Shown: positions 41,411 through 50,258, counted from the first letter of the stretch. The stretch is DNA of 64,000 nucleotides from Streptomyces lomondensis (GCF_014651035.1 NZ_BMWC01000003.1:697464-761463), one strand, 5' to 3'. Notes: generated from the sequence alone by a model not told the origin. Numbers and translations: made by a program.

Positions 41411-41978
41411 GCGCCCCCGCCCGCAGTGCGTCCATGACGAGGTCCAGCAGCCAGGTGGCGCGTGGCTGCCAGTCGTCGTGGGGGTCGATCGTCCAGAGGC
41501 CGCCGATGGCGAGGAAGAGATCGTCCGCGGTGATCCCCGGGCGGATGGCGCCGGCCTGCTCGGCGGCGCGGAGCAGGAGTTCGGCCGCCTCGGTCACCGG
41601 GGCGTGTCCCGGTTTCGCCGGCTTTCCGGGGGCGCTGGTGGCCTGGCGTATGGCGTCGGCCAGGCCGGCCTTGGTCATGGCGAACCGCGCGAGCCGGTCC
41701 ATCCACTCGCGCAGCGCCCGGTCGGGTTCCCGGCTCTCCAGCAGAGGAGCCGCGGAATCGGCCACCTGCTGCATCTCGTGGCGGTAGATCTCCAGGACGA
41801 GTGCCTCACGGCTGGGGAAGTGGCGGTAGAAGGTCCCCTGCCCCACACCCGCCTTCTTGGCGATCGCGCTCAGCGGGGCGTCCGCCGATCGCGTCAGTTC
41901 GACCACCGCCACCTCCAGGATGCGCTCGCGGTTGCGCTGCGCGTCCGAGCGCAGGGGAGCGTCCTTCTTCGGCCGCAC
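41400..41978 (-). CDS. TetR-family repressor, likely regulator of the Pao-like operon
   Basis: A 192-residue TetR protein. RNRERILEVAVVELTRSADAPLSAIAKKAGVGQGTFYRHFPSREALVLEIYRHEM is the HTH and first helices. The ligand domain contains LARFAMTKAGLADAIRQAT and TADDLFLAIGGLWTIDP. It is transcribed divergently from the aldehyde oxidoreductase operon with a shared 230-bp region that carries two TetR-type sites. The start is a GTG at 41978. Confidence 0.9.
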   Translation of the reverse strand: MRPKKDAPLRSDAQRNRERILEVAVVELTRSADAPLSAIAKKAGVGQGTFYRHFPSREALVLEIYRHEMQQVADSAAPLLESREPDRALREWMDRLARFAMTKAGLADAIRQATSAPGKPAKPGHAPVTEAAELLLRAAEQAGAIRPGITADDLFLAIGGLWTIDPHDDWQPRATWLLDLVMDALRAGAPGR

Positions 41979-42021
41979 TCGCCCTCCTGGTGGTCGTGGC
42001 CGAAACTCGGCCCTTGTTAAG

Positions 42022-42066
42022 CGGACAGTTGTCCCTTACGTTTTCCGGGTAACGGACAACTGTCCG
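42022..42066. promoter_or_regulatory. Two TetR-type operator sites in the divergent promoter
   Basis: CGGACAGTTGTCC at 42022-42034 and its exact reverse complement at 42054-42066 are 19 bp apart. Each half is itself a near-palindrome of the GGACA-NN-TGTCC form. Placement between tetR and the oxidoreductase operon fits a repressor acting on both. Confidence 0.75.
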
Positions 42067-42208
42067 ATTGTTCCATCGTATCGGCGTGCCGTCCGCGCGG
42101 ACAGCCCACGTCGGCCCTGCCACGGCCGGCCCCGCCTTGCGCACGGCTACGGACCGGCACCGCACCCGCACGCCCTCCCGACCTCGCGATGTGAGAGAGA
42201 AGGCTTCC

Positions 42209-42745
42209 ATGCCCCCATCGACGTCCAGCGACCTCACCCTGTCCGTCAACGGCGAGAAGTACACGCTGACCGTCGACCACCGCACGACCCTGCTCGACGC
42301 CCTGCGCGAGCGGCTGGACCTGACCGGCACCAAGAAGGGCTGTGACCAGGGGCAGTGCGGCGCCTGCACGGTCCTGGTCGACGGCCGCCGGAGCGTGGCC
42401 TGCCTGCAACTGGCGGTGGCGGCCGAAGGCCGCGAGATCACCACCATCGAGGGCGTGGCCGAGGGCGAGCGACTGCACCCGGTGCAGCAGGCGTTCCTCG
42501 ACCTGGACGGCTACCAGTGCGGCTACTGCACGCCGGGACAGATCTGTTCGGCCATCGCGGTGATCGAGGAGCACGCGGCCGGCTGGCCGAGCGCGGCCAC
42601 CGCCGACGTACGCCCCGAGGCCGGACCACCACCGCTGACCCCCGAGGAGATACGCGAGCGGATGAGCGGAAACCTGTGCCGCTGCGGCGCCTATGTGTCG
42701 ATCGTCCAGGCCGTGGCCCGCGCCGCCGAGGAGGCCGTGGCATGA
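42209..42745 (+). CDS. Aldehyde oxidoreductase 2Fe-2S subunit (PaoA/YagT-like)
   Basis: A 178-residue electron-transfer subunit of a xanthine-oxidase-family enzyme. The plant-ferredoxin-type cluster is CDQGQCGACTVLVDGRRSVAC near residue 47 (four Cys, split across two runs). The C-terminal helical cluster uses YQCGYCTPGQICSAI near residue 110 and NLCRCGAYVSIVQAVARAAEEA near residue 155. AGAGAGAAGG precedes the ATG at 42209. It overlaps the FAD subunit start by four bases. Confidence 0.93.
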   Translation: MPPSTSSDLTLSVNGEKYTLTVDHRTTLLDALRERLDLTGTKKGCDQGQCGACTVLVDGRRSVACLQLAVAAEGREITTIEGVAEGERLHPVQQAFLDLDGYQCGYCTPGQICSAIAVIEEHAAGWPSAATADVRPEAGPPPLTPEEIRERMSGNLCRCGAYVSIVQAVARAAEEAVA

Positions 42746-43734
42746 GGGAGTTCGGCTACCGGCGGGCGTACGACGTCTCCGGCGCCGTGGCGCTGCTCGA
42801 CGGCGACCCGGACGCACGCTTCCTGGGCGGCGGCACCAACCTGGTCGACCTGATGAAGACCGGCGTCGAACGGCCCGCCCTCCTCGTCGACGTGCGCGAA
42901 CTGCCCCTGGACGGCATCGAGTCCACCGAGGACGGCGGTATGCGCATCGGCGCGACCGTCACCAACAGCGACCTGGCCGCCCACCCGGAGATCCGGCGCC
43001 GCTACCCGGCACTCGCCCAGGCGGTGCTGGCCGGGGCCTCCGGGCAGCTGCGCAACATGGCCACCGTCGGCGGCAACCTGCTCCAGCGCACCCGCTGCGG
43101 CTACTTCGCCGATGTCACCTCGGACTGCAACAAACGCAGCCCGGGCAGCGGTTGCCCCGCGATCGCCGGCGAGCACCACAACCACGCCGTCCTCGGCGCC
43201 TCCGACCACTGCGTGGCCACCCACCCTTCCGACATGGGCGTGGCCCTGACCGCCTTCGACGCGGTCGTGTCGTACGAAACGGCGGACGGACCGGGCGAGC
43301 TGCCGCTCGCCGACTTCTACCTGCCGGTGGGGGAGACCCCGCACCTGGAGACCGCCCTGCCGCCGGGCGCGCTGATCACCGGCGTCACCCTGCCGCCCGC
43401 CCCCGTGGCCGCCGTCTCCCGCTACCGCAAGGTCCGCGAGCGGGCCTCGTACGCCTTCGCCATCGGCTCCGTCGCCGCCGCGCTCGACGTGCGGGACGGC
43501 CGCGTGCGCGAGGTGCGCCTGGCCTTGGGCGCGGTCGCCTCCCGCCCCTGGCGGGCCCGCGCGGCCGAGCGCGTCCTGACCGGCGCGCCCGCCGACGCCG
43601 AGAACTTCGCGGCCGCCGCGGACGCCGAACTCGCGGCCGCCAGGCCCCTGCCCCACAACGGATACAAGGTGACGCTGATGCGCAATCTCGTCGTGGCCGT
43701 GCTGAGCGAACTCGCCGAGGAGGCCGCCCGATGA
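42742..43734 (+). CDS. Aldehyde oxidoreductase FAD subunit (PaoB/YagS-like)
   Basis: A 330-residue subunit. FLGGGTNLVDLMKTGVERP is the first FAD contact and NMATVGGNLLQRTRCGYF the second. Four cysteines in RCGYF, SDCNKR and GSGCPAI and a later HCVATHPSDM sit where PaoB carries an extra [4Fe-4S] cluster, unlike xanthine dehydrogenase XdhB. This identifies the enzyme as the Pao (YagTSR) type. It is coupled on both sides (ATGA at 42742, GATGA at 43731). Confidence 0.92.
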   Translation: MREFGYRRAYDVSGAVALLDGDPDARFLGGGTNLVDLMKTGVERPALLVDVRELPLDGIESTEDGGMRIGATVTNSDLAAHPEIRRRYPALAQAVLAGASGQLRNMATVGGNLLQRTRCGYFADVTSDCNKRSPGSGCPAIAGEHHNHAVLGASDHCVATHPSDMGVALTAFDAVVSYETADGPGELPLADFYLPVGETPHLETALPPGALITGVTLPPAPVAAVSRYRKVRERASYAFAIGSVAAALDVRDGRVREVRLALGAVASRPWRARAAERVLTGAPADAENFAAAADAELAAARPLPHNGYKVTLMRNLVVAVLSELAEEAAR

Positions 43735-45845
43735 CCACCGCCACCAGGGGAGCCGTCGGCACCGCGCACACCCGCGTCGAGGGGCGCGACAAGGTCACCG
43801 GAGCGGCTCGCTACGCCGCCGAGATCCCCTTCGCGGACCTCGCCCACGGCTGGCTCGTGCTGTCCACCGTCGCCCGCGGACGCGTCCGGGCCGTCGACAC
43901 CGACGCCGTCCTCGGGATGCCCGGCGTCCTCACCGTGCTGCACCACGGCAACGCCCCGCGCGTCGACAGCGACTTCATCGGCATGTTGGGCGTCCCGCCG
44001 GACCCGAGCGCCGCCCTCTTCCAGCACGACCGGGTGGCCCACCTGGGCTGGCCGGTGGCGCTGGTCGTCGCCGAGACGTCCGAACAGGCCAGGGAGGCCG
44101 CCGAGAGCCTCGTGGTGCACTACGAGACGGAGCCGCACGACGTCGCGTTCTCCGCCGGGCGCGAGTCCGAGGGGTATCCGCTCGACGGGCACCTGCCGGC
44201 CGTGGCCGAGAAGGGGGACCTGGCGGACCGGCTCGCGGCGTCGGCCGTCGTGGTGGACGCGGAGTACACCACTCCGGAGGAGTACCACAACCCGATGGAG
44301 CCGCACGCGGCGACGGCCCGGTGGGAGGGCGGCAGGCTCGATGTCGTCGACTCCAACCAGGGCACCAGCTGGGTCGCCGGCGAGCTGGCGAACCTCTTCT
44401 CCCTCGACCCGGCCGCCGTGCGGGTGCGGTCCGAGCACGTCGGCGGCGGCTTCGGCAGCAAGGGTGTCCGCGCGCACCAGGTGGGCGCCGTGATGGCCGC
44501 GACCGTCCTCCAGCGCCCGGTCAGGGTCGTCATGACCCGCCGGCAGATGTTCTCGCTCGCCGGCTACCGCAGCCCCACCGCCCAGCGGGTCAGGCTCGGC
44601 GCCGACGCGGACGGGCGGCTGCGCGTGCTGGAGCACCGGTCCCTGAACCAGACCTCGACCGTGCACGAGTTCGTCGAGCCGAGTGCCGCGGCGGGACGGT
44701 CGATGTACGCCGCCGACGCCCACCACACGGCCAGCCGGATCGTGCGCCTCGACGTACCGACCCCGACGTGGATGCGCGCCCCGGGCGAGGCACCCGGCTC
44801 GTTCGCGCTGGAGTCGGCGCTCGACGAACTCGCCGAGCGGTGCGGCGTCGACCCGATCGAGCTGCGCGTCCGCAACGAGCCCGCCGTGGGCCCCGTGTCC
44901 GGACTGCCGTTCGGCAGCCGCAACCTGATCGCCTGCTTCCGGGAGGGTGCCCGCAGGTTCGGCTGGGCGGAGCGGGACCCGCGGCCGGGGGTACGCCGGG
45001 AGGGGCGGTGGCTGCTCGGCACGGGCACCGCCGCGGCCTCCTTCCCCGCCGGAGTCGGGCCCTCCACGGCCGCCGTCACCGCCGAGGCGGACGGCACCTT
45101 CACGGTCCGGATCAACGCCGCCGACATCGGCACCGGCGCCCGGACGGCGCTCACCCTGGTCGCCGCCGACGCGCTGGAGGTCCCGACGGACCGTGTCCGG
45201 GTGCGGATCGGGGACAGCGACCTCGGCCCCGCGATGATCGCCGGCGGCTCGACCGGCACCCGCTCCTGGAGCTGGGCCGTCCAGGCCGCCGCCGAGGAAC
45301 TGCGCCGGAGCCTCGTGCCGGGCGCCGACATCCCGCCGGAGGGCATCACCGCACGGTCGAACACGGCCGAGGCCATCGGCGCCCTCGCCCAGAAGGAACG
45401 GCACGCCTTCGGGGCGCAGTTCGCCGAGGTCGCCGTCGACCCGGCCACCGGCGAGGTCCGTGTGCGGCGCATGCTGGGCATCTTCGCGGCCGGCCGGATC
45501 GTCAACCCGCTCACCGCCCGCAACCAGCTCGTCGGCGGCATGGTCTGGGGCCTGTCCATGGCCCTGCACGAGGAAGCCGTCCGGGACCGGGCCAGCGGCG
45601 GCGTCTACGGCGCCGACCTCGCGGGCTACCACGTCGCCGCGCACGCCGACGTACCGCACATCGAGGCCGACTGGGTCGACGACCCCGACCCGGACGACCC
45701 GGTCGGCATCAAGGGCATCGGCGAGATCGGCATCGTGGGGGCCGCCGCGGCGGTCGCCAACGCCGTGTGGCACGCGACGGGCGTACGCCACCGGAACCTG
45801 CCGATCCGGCCCGACCGCGTCCTCATGGCGGGCGGCGATGCTTGA
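43731..45845 (+). CDS. Aldehyde oxidoreductase molybdenum-binding subunit (PaoC/YagR-like)
   Basis: A 704-residue catalytic subunit. EGRDKVTGAARYAAEIPFADLAHGWLV begins the domain, EHVGGGFGSKGVRAHQ is the molybdopterin-site glycine motif, and MRAPGEAPGSFALESALDELAER and GEIGIVGAAAAVANAVWHATG near the end hold the catalytic-type glutamate (in KGIGEIG). It oxidises aldehydes to acids with a molybdenum cofactor carrying the cytosine dinucleotide in the Pao type. Length and order (A, B, C, then XdhC-like) match PaoABCD. Confidence 0.93.
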   Translation: MTTATRGAVGTAHTRVEGRDKVTGAARYAAEIPFADLAHGWLVLSTVARGRVRAVDTDAVLGMPGVLTVLHHGNAPRVDSDFIGMLGVPPDPSAALFQHDRVAHLGWPVALVVAETSEQAREAAESLVVHYETEPHDVAFSAGRESEGYPLDGHLPAVAEKGDLADRLAASAVVVDAEYTTPEEYHNPMEPHAATARWEGGRLDVVDSNQGTSWVAGELANLFSLDPAAVRVRSEHVGGGFGSKGVRAHQVGAVMAATVLQRPVRVVMTRRQMFSLAGYRSPTAQRVRLGADADGRLRVLEHRSLNQTSTVHEFVEPSAAAGRSMYAADAHHTASRIVRLDVPTPTWMRAPGEAPGSFALESALDELAERCGVDPIELRVRNEPAVGPVSGLPFGSRNLIACFREGARRFGWAERDPRPGVRREGRWLLGTGTAAASFPAGVGPSTAAVTAEADGTFTVRINAADIGTGARTALTLVAADALEVPTDRVRVRIGDSDLGPAMIAGGSTGTRSWSWAVQAAAEELRRSLVPGADIPPEGITARSNTAEAIGALAQKERHAFGAQFAEVAVDPATGEVRVRRMLGIFAAGRIVNPLTARNQLVGGMVWGLSMALHEEAVRDRASGGVYGADLAGYHVAAHADVPHIEADWVDDPDPDDPVGIKGIGEIGIVGAAAAVANAVWHATGVRHRNLPIRPDRVLMAGGDA

Positions 45846-46977
45846 TCTCGCCGGGCCCCTGCACGAGTGGATCGAGGAGGGCCGGGACTTCGCCGTCGCC
45901 ACGGTCGTCGCCGTCGGTGGCAGCGCCCCGCGCCCTCCCGGCGCCGCCCTGGCCGTCGCCGCCGACGGCACGGCCGTCGGCTCGGTGTCCGGGGGCTGCG
46001 TGGAAGGCGCGGTGTACGACCTGTGCGTCCAGGCCCTGCGGGACGGCGAGACGCTGGTCGAGCGGTTCGGCTACAGCGACGAGGACGCCTTCGCGGTCGG
46101 GCTGACCTGCGGCGGGACGATCGACGTCATGATCACCCCGGGCATCCCGGGCACCGCGGGGCGTTCGGTCGCGGGGGCGGCGCTGTCGGCCGCCGCCCGT
46201 GGCGAACCGGTGGCCCTGGCCCGGGTGGTCCGGGGCCCCGCCCGCCTACTCGGCCGGGCTCTGCTCGTCCGCCCCGACGGCTCGCACGAAGGCGGTCTCG
46301 GCGGCGACCCGGGCCTGGACCGCACGGCGGTCGCCGAGGCCGGCGCCCTGCTGGACAGCGGCCGCACCGGCACGGTCGAGCTCTCCGAGGACGGCTCGCA
46401 CTGCCCGGGCGGTCTCACCCTGCTCGTCGAGTCGGCCGTGCCACCGCCCCGCATGATCGTCTTCGGCGCGATCGACTTCGCGGCGGCTCTCGTCCGGGCG
46501 GGCAAGTTCCTCGGCCACCACGTCACCGTGTGCGACGCCCGCCCCGTCTTCGCCACCCGGGCCCGCTTCCCGGAGGCCGACGAGATCGTCGTGGACTGGC
46601 CCGACCGCTACCTGCGGCGCACCGAGACCGACGCGCGCACGGTGCTGTGCGTGCTCACCCACGACGCGAAGTTCGACATACCCCTGCTGACGGAAGCGCT
46701 GCGGCTGCCGGTCGCGTACGTCGGCGCCATGGGCTCCCGCCGCACCCACCAGGACCGCGAGCGGCGGCTGCGGGAAGCGGGCGTGACCGAGCGGGAGCTG
46801 TCCCGGCTCAGGTCGCCGATCGGCCTCGACCTGGGGGCCCGTACGCCCGAGGAGACCGCCGTGTCCATCGCGGCGGAGATCATCGCGGCACGGCACGGCG
46901 GGACTGGGACACCCCTCACCGGCTCGGACACACCGATCCACCGGGCCGGACGAGACGCGATGCCCCAGGCGTCCTGA
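45838..46977 (+). CDS. XdhC/PaoD-like molybdenum-cofactor insertion protein
   Basis: A 379-residue XdhC-family protein. FAVATVVAVGGSAPRPPGAALAVAADGTAVGSVSGGCVEGAVYD is the N-terminal XdhC domain with Cys in SGGCVEG. The C-terminal Rossmann domain is RMIVFGAIDFAAALVRAGKFLGHHVTVCDARPVFATRARFPEADEIVVDWPDRYL, and AYVGAMGSRRTHQDRERRLREAG ends it. It protects and inserts the mature molybdenum cofactor in the catalytic subunit. The start overlaps the previous stop by eight bases. Confidence 0.92.
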   Translation: MLDLAGPLHEWIEEGRDFAVATVVAVGGSAPRPPGAALAVAADGTAVGSVSGGCVEGAVYDLCVQALRDGETLVERFGYSDEDAFAVGLTCGGTIDVMITPGIPGTAGRSVAGAALSAAARGEPVALARVVRGPARLLGRALLVRPDGSHEGGLGGDPGLDRTAVAEAGALLDSGRTGTVELSEDGSHCPGGLTLLVESAVPPPRMIVFGAIDFAAALVRAGKFLGHHVTVCDARPVFATRARFPEADEIVVDWPDRYLRRTETDARTVLCVLTHDAKFDIPLLTEALRLPVAYVGAMGSRRTHQDRERRLREAGVTERELSRLRSPIGLDLGARTPEETAVSIAAEIIAARHGGTGTPLTGSDTPIHRAGRDAMPQAS

Positions 46978-46982
46978 ACGCC

Positions 46983-47590
46983 ACGCCCGGCGGGCCGGCC
47001 GCACCGGGCGGGCCGGCCGCACCGGGCGGGCCCGCCGCACTGGTCGCGCCCGGCGCACTCGGCGCGCCGGGCGCGCCAGCCGCCTGGCCCACCCGATCCA
47101 CCGGTGGGCACCGGCGGCACCAAGTCCACCGGCAGTCGCACTCGGCCCACCGGCTACATCGAGACCCCACGGCCGCATCAGGCCCACCGGTGCCCGGCCG
47201 CGCAACTGCCCACGGCCGCATCCGGCCCACTGGCCCCATCGGCCCACCGACGGCACCACAACCACCGACGGCACCGGTGGGCACCAGGCCTACTGGCCGC
47301 ACGCAGGCGCGCCAACCGCACCGCCGCACCTGGCCCACCGGCTACATGAGGCCCCCAGCCGCATCAGGCCCACCGGCAGAGCCCGGCCGCGCAACTGGCC
47401 CACGGCCGCATCCGGCCCACTGCCCGCGCATCGGCCCACCGGTGGCATCCGGCCCACCGGCCGCACCGGCCCACCGTTGGCATCCGGCCCACCGGCCGGG
47501 CTCGCCCGCCGCACCTGGCCCGCCAGCCGCACCCGGCCCGCCAGCCGCACCGGGCGCGCCCGCCACAATCGGCACGCCCGCCACGGCGAC
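46983..47590. repeat. Repeat-rich GC spacer after the Pao-like operon
   Basis: It opens with 18-bp units of CCGGCCGCACCGGGCGGG (46986-47038). From about 47100 to 47560, an 11-bp core GGCCCACCGGN recurs at irregular 15-40 bp spacing about a dozen times. Frames in it give only Pro/Ala/Gly collagen-like text on both strands, without start signals. Confidence 0.75.
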
Positions 47591-47596
47591 ATGCCG

Positions 47597-47631
47597 GAGG
47601 GACCGCACCCATCACGGGCTGCGGTCCCTCC
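47597..47631. terminator. Terminator between the repeat region and the FMN reductase
   Basis: GGAGGGACCGCA (47596-47607) pairs perfectly with TGCGGTCCCTCC (47620-47631), extended by an imperfect ATGCC/GGCAT outer stem. It serves the minus-strand reductase and possibly the operon to its left. Confidence 0.7.
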
Positions 47632-47651
47632 GTGGCATGGGCGGCTGTGGG

Positions 47652-48215
47652 TCAGGCCGCGGCCGGCTCCGCGGCCTGGCCGTGCAGGCGGGCGATGACC
47701 TCGGTCAGCTGCGCGGCGACCTCGGCGTCGTCGGCCGGGTGCGTCTCGGCGAAGCGGGTCATCGAGCCGGGGATGGACAGCTTGACGTCCTCCAGCACCT
47801 TGCCGCCGGCCACACCCACGGACTTGCGGGTCTCGTCGTGCGCCCAGACACCGCCGTACTGGCCGAACGCGGTGCCGACCACCGCGACCGGCTTGCCGGT
47901 GAGGGCGCCGGCGCCGTACGGGCGGGACAGCCAGTCGATGGCGTTCTTCAGGACGGCCGGGATGGTGCCGTTGTACTCCGGGGTGAACAGGATCAGGCCG
48001 TCCGCGGCGTTCGCGGCCTCGCGCAGCCGTGCCGCGGCGGCCGGAACACTGCCCTCGACGTCGATGTCCTCGTTGTAGAACGGAATCTCGGCCAGCCCCT
48101 CGAACAGCTCGACCTGGGCGCCCTCGGGGGCGAGCTTGACGGCCGCCTCGGCGAGCTGGCGGTTGTGCGAACCGGCGCGAAGGCTGCCGACGAGGGCAAG
48201 GATGCGAACAGACAT
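47652..48215 (-). CDS. NADPH-dependent FMN reductase
   Basis: A 187-residue flavodoxin-fold reductase. MSVRILALVGSLRAGSHNRQLAEAAV is the phosphate-binding start, FYNEDID near residue 48, LILFTPEYNGTIPAVLKNAIDWLSRPYG (the PEYNG motif) and VGTAFGQYGGVWAH complete the site. It reduces FMN or quinones and azo compounds. It is divergent from a TetR gene, with two operator sites between. Confidence 0.93.
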   Translation of the reverse strand: MSVRILALVGSLRAGSHNRQLAEAAVKLAPEGAQVELFEGLAEIPFYNEDIDVEGSVPAAAARLREAANAADGLILFTPEYNGTIPAVLKNAIDWLSRPYGAGALTGKPVAVVGTAFGQYGGVWAHDETRKSVGVAGGKVLEDVKLSIPGSMTRFAETHPADDAEVAAQLTEVIARLHGQAAEPAAA

Positions 48216-48266
48216 GCTGACTCCTACGTATGAAGGACCGCAGTGGAAACACTGCCGTCACGATCC

Positions 48267-48314
48267 GGACCGGGGTCCGTTTAATGTTCTAGCATCCTAA
48301 GCGGACCACGGTCC
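48267..48314. promoter_or_regulatory. Two TetR-type operator sites before the FMN reductase and TetR genes
   Basis: GGACCGGGGTCC at 48267-48278 and GGACCACGGTCC at 48303-48314 share the form GGACC-NN-GGTCC, with centres 36 bp apart. Their position between divergent genes suits a TetR repressor controlling both. Confidence 0.72.
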
Positions 48315-48345
48315 AGTTTTCTTCCCGATGCTTTACGCTGGCTTC

Positions 48346-49014
48346 ATGTCCGCCGCCCCGCCGCCCCTCCCGACGCCCCAGGAGCCCGTCGACCACCCCG
48401 AGCTGCTCCAGCTCGGCACCGCCCTGGAGGCCGACGAGCCGTGCCTGCGCGCCGACGCCGCGCGCAACCGGGCCCGGCTGCTGGAGGCCGCCGCGCGCCT
48501 GGTGGCGGAGCGCGGCGCGGAGGCCGTCACGATGGAGGCGGTGGCCGCCGCGGCCTGTGTCGGCAAGGGCACCGTCTTCCGCCGGTTCGGCGACCGCACC
48601 GGCCTGCTGACGGCGCTGCTCGACCACTCCGAGAAGAAGTTCCAGGCCGCGTTCCTCGGCGGCCCGCCGCCGCTCGGCCCGGGTGCGCCGCCCGTGGAGC
48701 GGCTGCGGGCGTTCGGCTGCGCGATGCTGCGCCGGTCGGCCGACGAGCTGGAGCTCCAGCTGGCGGCCGAGCCGGGCGCGAACCGCCGCTTCGTCGTCCC
48801 GGCCCGCCGCGTGCTGCGGCACCACGTGGAGATGCTCCTGCGCCAGGCGGTACCCGGCGCGGACTGCGAACTCCTCGCCCACACGCTGATGGGCCAGCTC
48901 GACCCCGCCCTGATCCACCACCTGACCCGGCAGTGCGGGATCCCGCTGTCCCGACTGGAGGTCGCGTGGACGGACCTGGTCGACCGGGTGACGGGGGCGC
49001 GCCCCGCCGCCTGA
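48346..49014 (+). CDS. TetR-family repressor of the FMN reductase
   Basis: A 222-residue TetR protein with an N-terminal extension of about 35 residues before the HTH: RNRARLLEAAARLVAERGAEAVTMEAVAAAACVGKGTVFRRFGDRTGLLTALLDHSE. The long ligand domain contains LELQLAAEPGANRRFVVPARRVLRHHVEMLLRQAV. ATG at 48346 is favoured over 48328 because it keeps the start clear of the operator. It is transcribed divergently from the reductase and probably senses a quinone or electrophile. Confidence 0.88.
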   Translation: MSAAPPPLPTPQEPVDHPELLQLGTALEADEPCLRADAARNRARLLEAAARLVAERGAEAVTMEAVAAAACVGKGTVFRRFGDRTGLLTALLDHSEKKFQAAFLGGPPPLGPGAPPVERLRAFGCAMLRRSADELELQLAAEPGANRRFVVPARRVLRHHVEMLLRQAVPGADCELLAHTLMGQLDPALIHHLTRQCGIPLSRLEVAWTDLVDRVTGARPAA

Positions 49015-49045
49015 GGGTGCCCGCCGCTCGCCCCGCCGCCTGAGG
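49000..49045. repeat. 29-bp tandem duplication including the TetR stop codon
   Basis: CGCCCCGCCGCCTGAGG occurs at 49000-49016, with TGA as the TetR stop, and again at 49029-49045, a 29-bp offset. Confidence 0.85.
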
Positions 49046-49135
49046 CCGCCCGCGGCTCACCGTGAACGCTCACGGCTTCGTCACAACTCCCCCGCCGGAA
49101 GCGCGCATTGAGGCTTCTGCCAAGATGCCGTCGTC

Positions 49136-50173
49136 ATGGTGCAGATACCGAAAACGCCCGCGCTCCCGTCCCCCGCGCCGTCGCGCTCCGTGCCCACGAG
49201 CGCCGATGTGGCCCGCCTGGCCGGCGTCTCGCGCGCGACCGTCTCCTACGTCCTCAACAACACCAGCGCCGTACGGATCAGCGAACCCACCCGCCGCCGG
49301 GTCCACGCGGCCGCGAAGGAACTCGGGTACGTACCGCACGCGGCGGCCCGCAGCCTGCGCGCCGGGCACAGCCGGATGGTCCTGATCCCCGCGCCGACCT
49401 TCCCCGTCGGCCCGCTCTACAGCCGGTTCCTCGCCGACCTCCAGGGCGCGCTCGGCGCCCTGGACTACACGGTCGTGCAGTACGGCACCGGCGGCCCGCA
49501 CGGCGACGAGGCCGCCCGCGCCTGGGCCGAGCTGCGGCCCGTGGCCGTGCTGGTGCCCGGCTCCGGACTCGGCCCGCGCGGGGTGGCGGTGCTCAAGCGC
49601 TCCGGGGCCCGGGCCGTGGTCACCCTCGGCCCCGAGACCATCGAGGGCGCGCACGCCCTGCTCATGGACCACGACGTCGTCGGCCACAGCGCGGGCTCCC
49701 ACCTCTACGACTGCGGCCGGCGCCGGATCGGCGTCGTCATCCCCCAGGAGCCCGGCCTCGAGGCGTTCTCCGCACCCCGGCTCGACGGCGTGCGCCAGTC
49801 CCTGCGGGGCACGGACGCCACCGTGACCGAACTGCCCCTGGCCCACGAGGAACAGGCCGCCGCCCGCCTCGCCGCCCGCTGGCGGACCCTCGGCCTGGAC
49901 GCCGTGTTCACCTACAACGACGAGTACGCGATGCTGCTGATGCGGGCCCTTCAGGACGAGGGCATCCGCATCCCCGAGGAGACGGCCGTGATCGGCGCGG
50001 ACGACCTGATGCTCGGCCGGCTGCTGCGGCCCCGGCTGAGCACGGTCCGCCTGGAGCTGCCCTCCGGCCGTGAACTCGCCGAACTGGTCGACCGCGCGGT
50101 GCGCAAGCCCGGCACGGAGCCCGAGACGCGCAAGGTGCTGGGCGCGACGGTGCTGCACCGCGAGTCGAGCTGA
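49136..50173 (+). CDS. LacI-family transcriptional regulator
   Basis: A 345-residue LacI protein. The HTH and hinge are TSADVARLAGVSRATVSYVLNNTSAVRISEPTRRRVHAAAKELGYVPHAAARSLRAGHSRMV (residues 20-80), and the sugar-binding half is a periplasmic-binding fold ending VIGADDLMLGRLLRPRLSTVRLELPSGRELAELVD. The N-terminus is about 15 residues longer than usual. The ligand is not obvious. It precedes an aldehyde dehydrogenase on the same strand, with a 250-bp gap that holds a palindrome. Confidence 0.9.
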   Translation: MVQIPKTPALPSPAPSRSVPTSADVARLAGVSRATVSYVLNNTSAVRISEPTRRRVHAAAKELGYVPHAAARSLRAGHSRMVLIPAPTFPVGPLYSRFLADLQGALGALDYTVVQYGTGGPHGDEAARAWAELRPVAVLVPGSGLGPRGVAVLKRSGARAVVTLGPETIEGAHALLMDHDVVGHSAGSHLYDCGRRRIGVVIPQEPGLEAFSAPRLDGVRQSLRGTDATVTELPLAHEEQAAARLAARWRTLGLDAVFTYNDEYAMLLMRALQDEGIRIPEETAVIGADDLMLGRLLRPRLSTVRLELPSGRELAELVDRAVRKPGTEPETRKVLGATVLHRESS

Positions 50174-50258
50174 CCCGTCCGCGGGCATTCCTCGCAGAAT
50201 GGTCGTCATCGCGTGTCCCGGCATGCGGCGGGTGCGTGATCATCCGCTCGCGGCACGG

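Noticed and set aside
46978..47640. Collagen-like Pro/Gly/Ala reading frames on both strands
   Set aside because: They come from GC-rich tandem repeats, have no ribosome-binding sites, and the same repetitive text appears in several frames.
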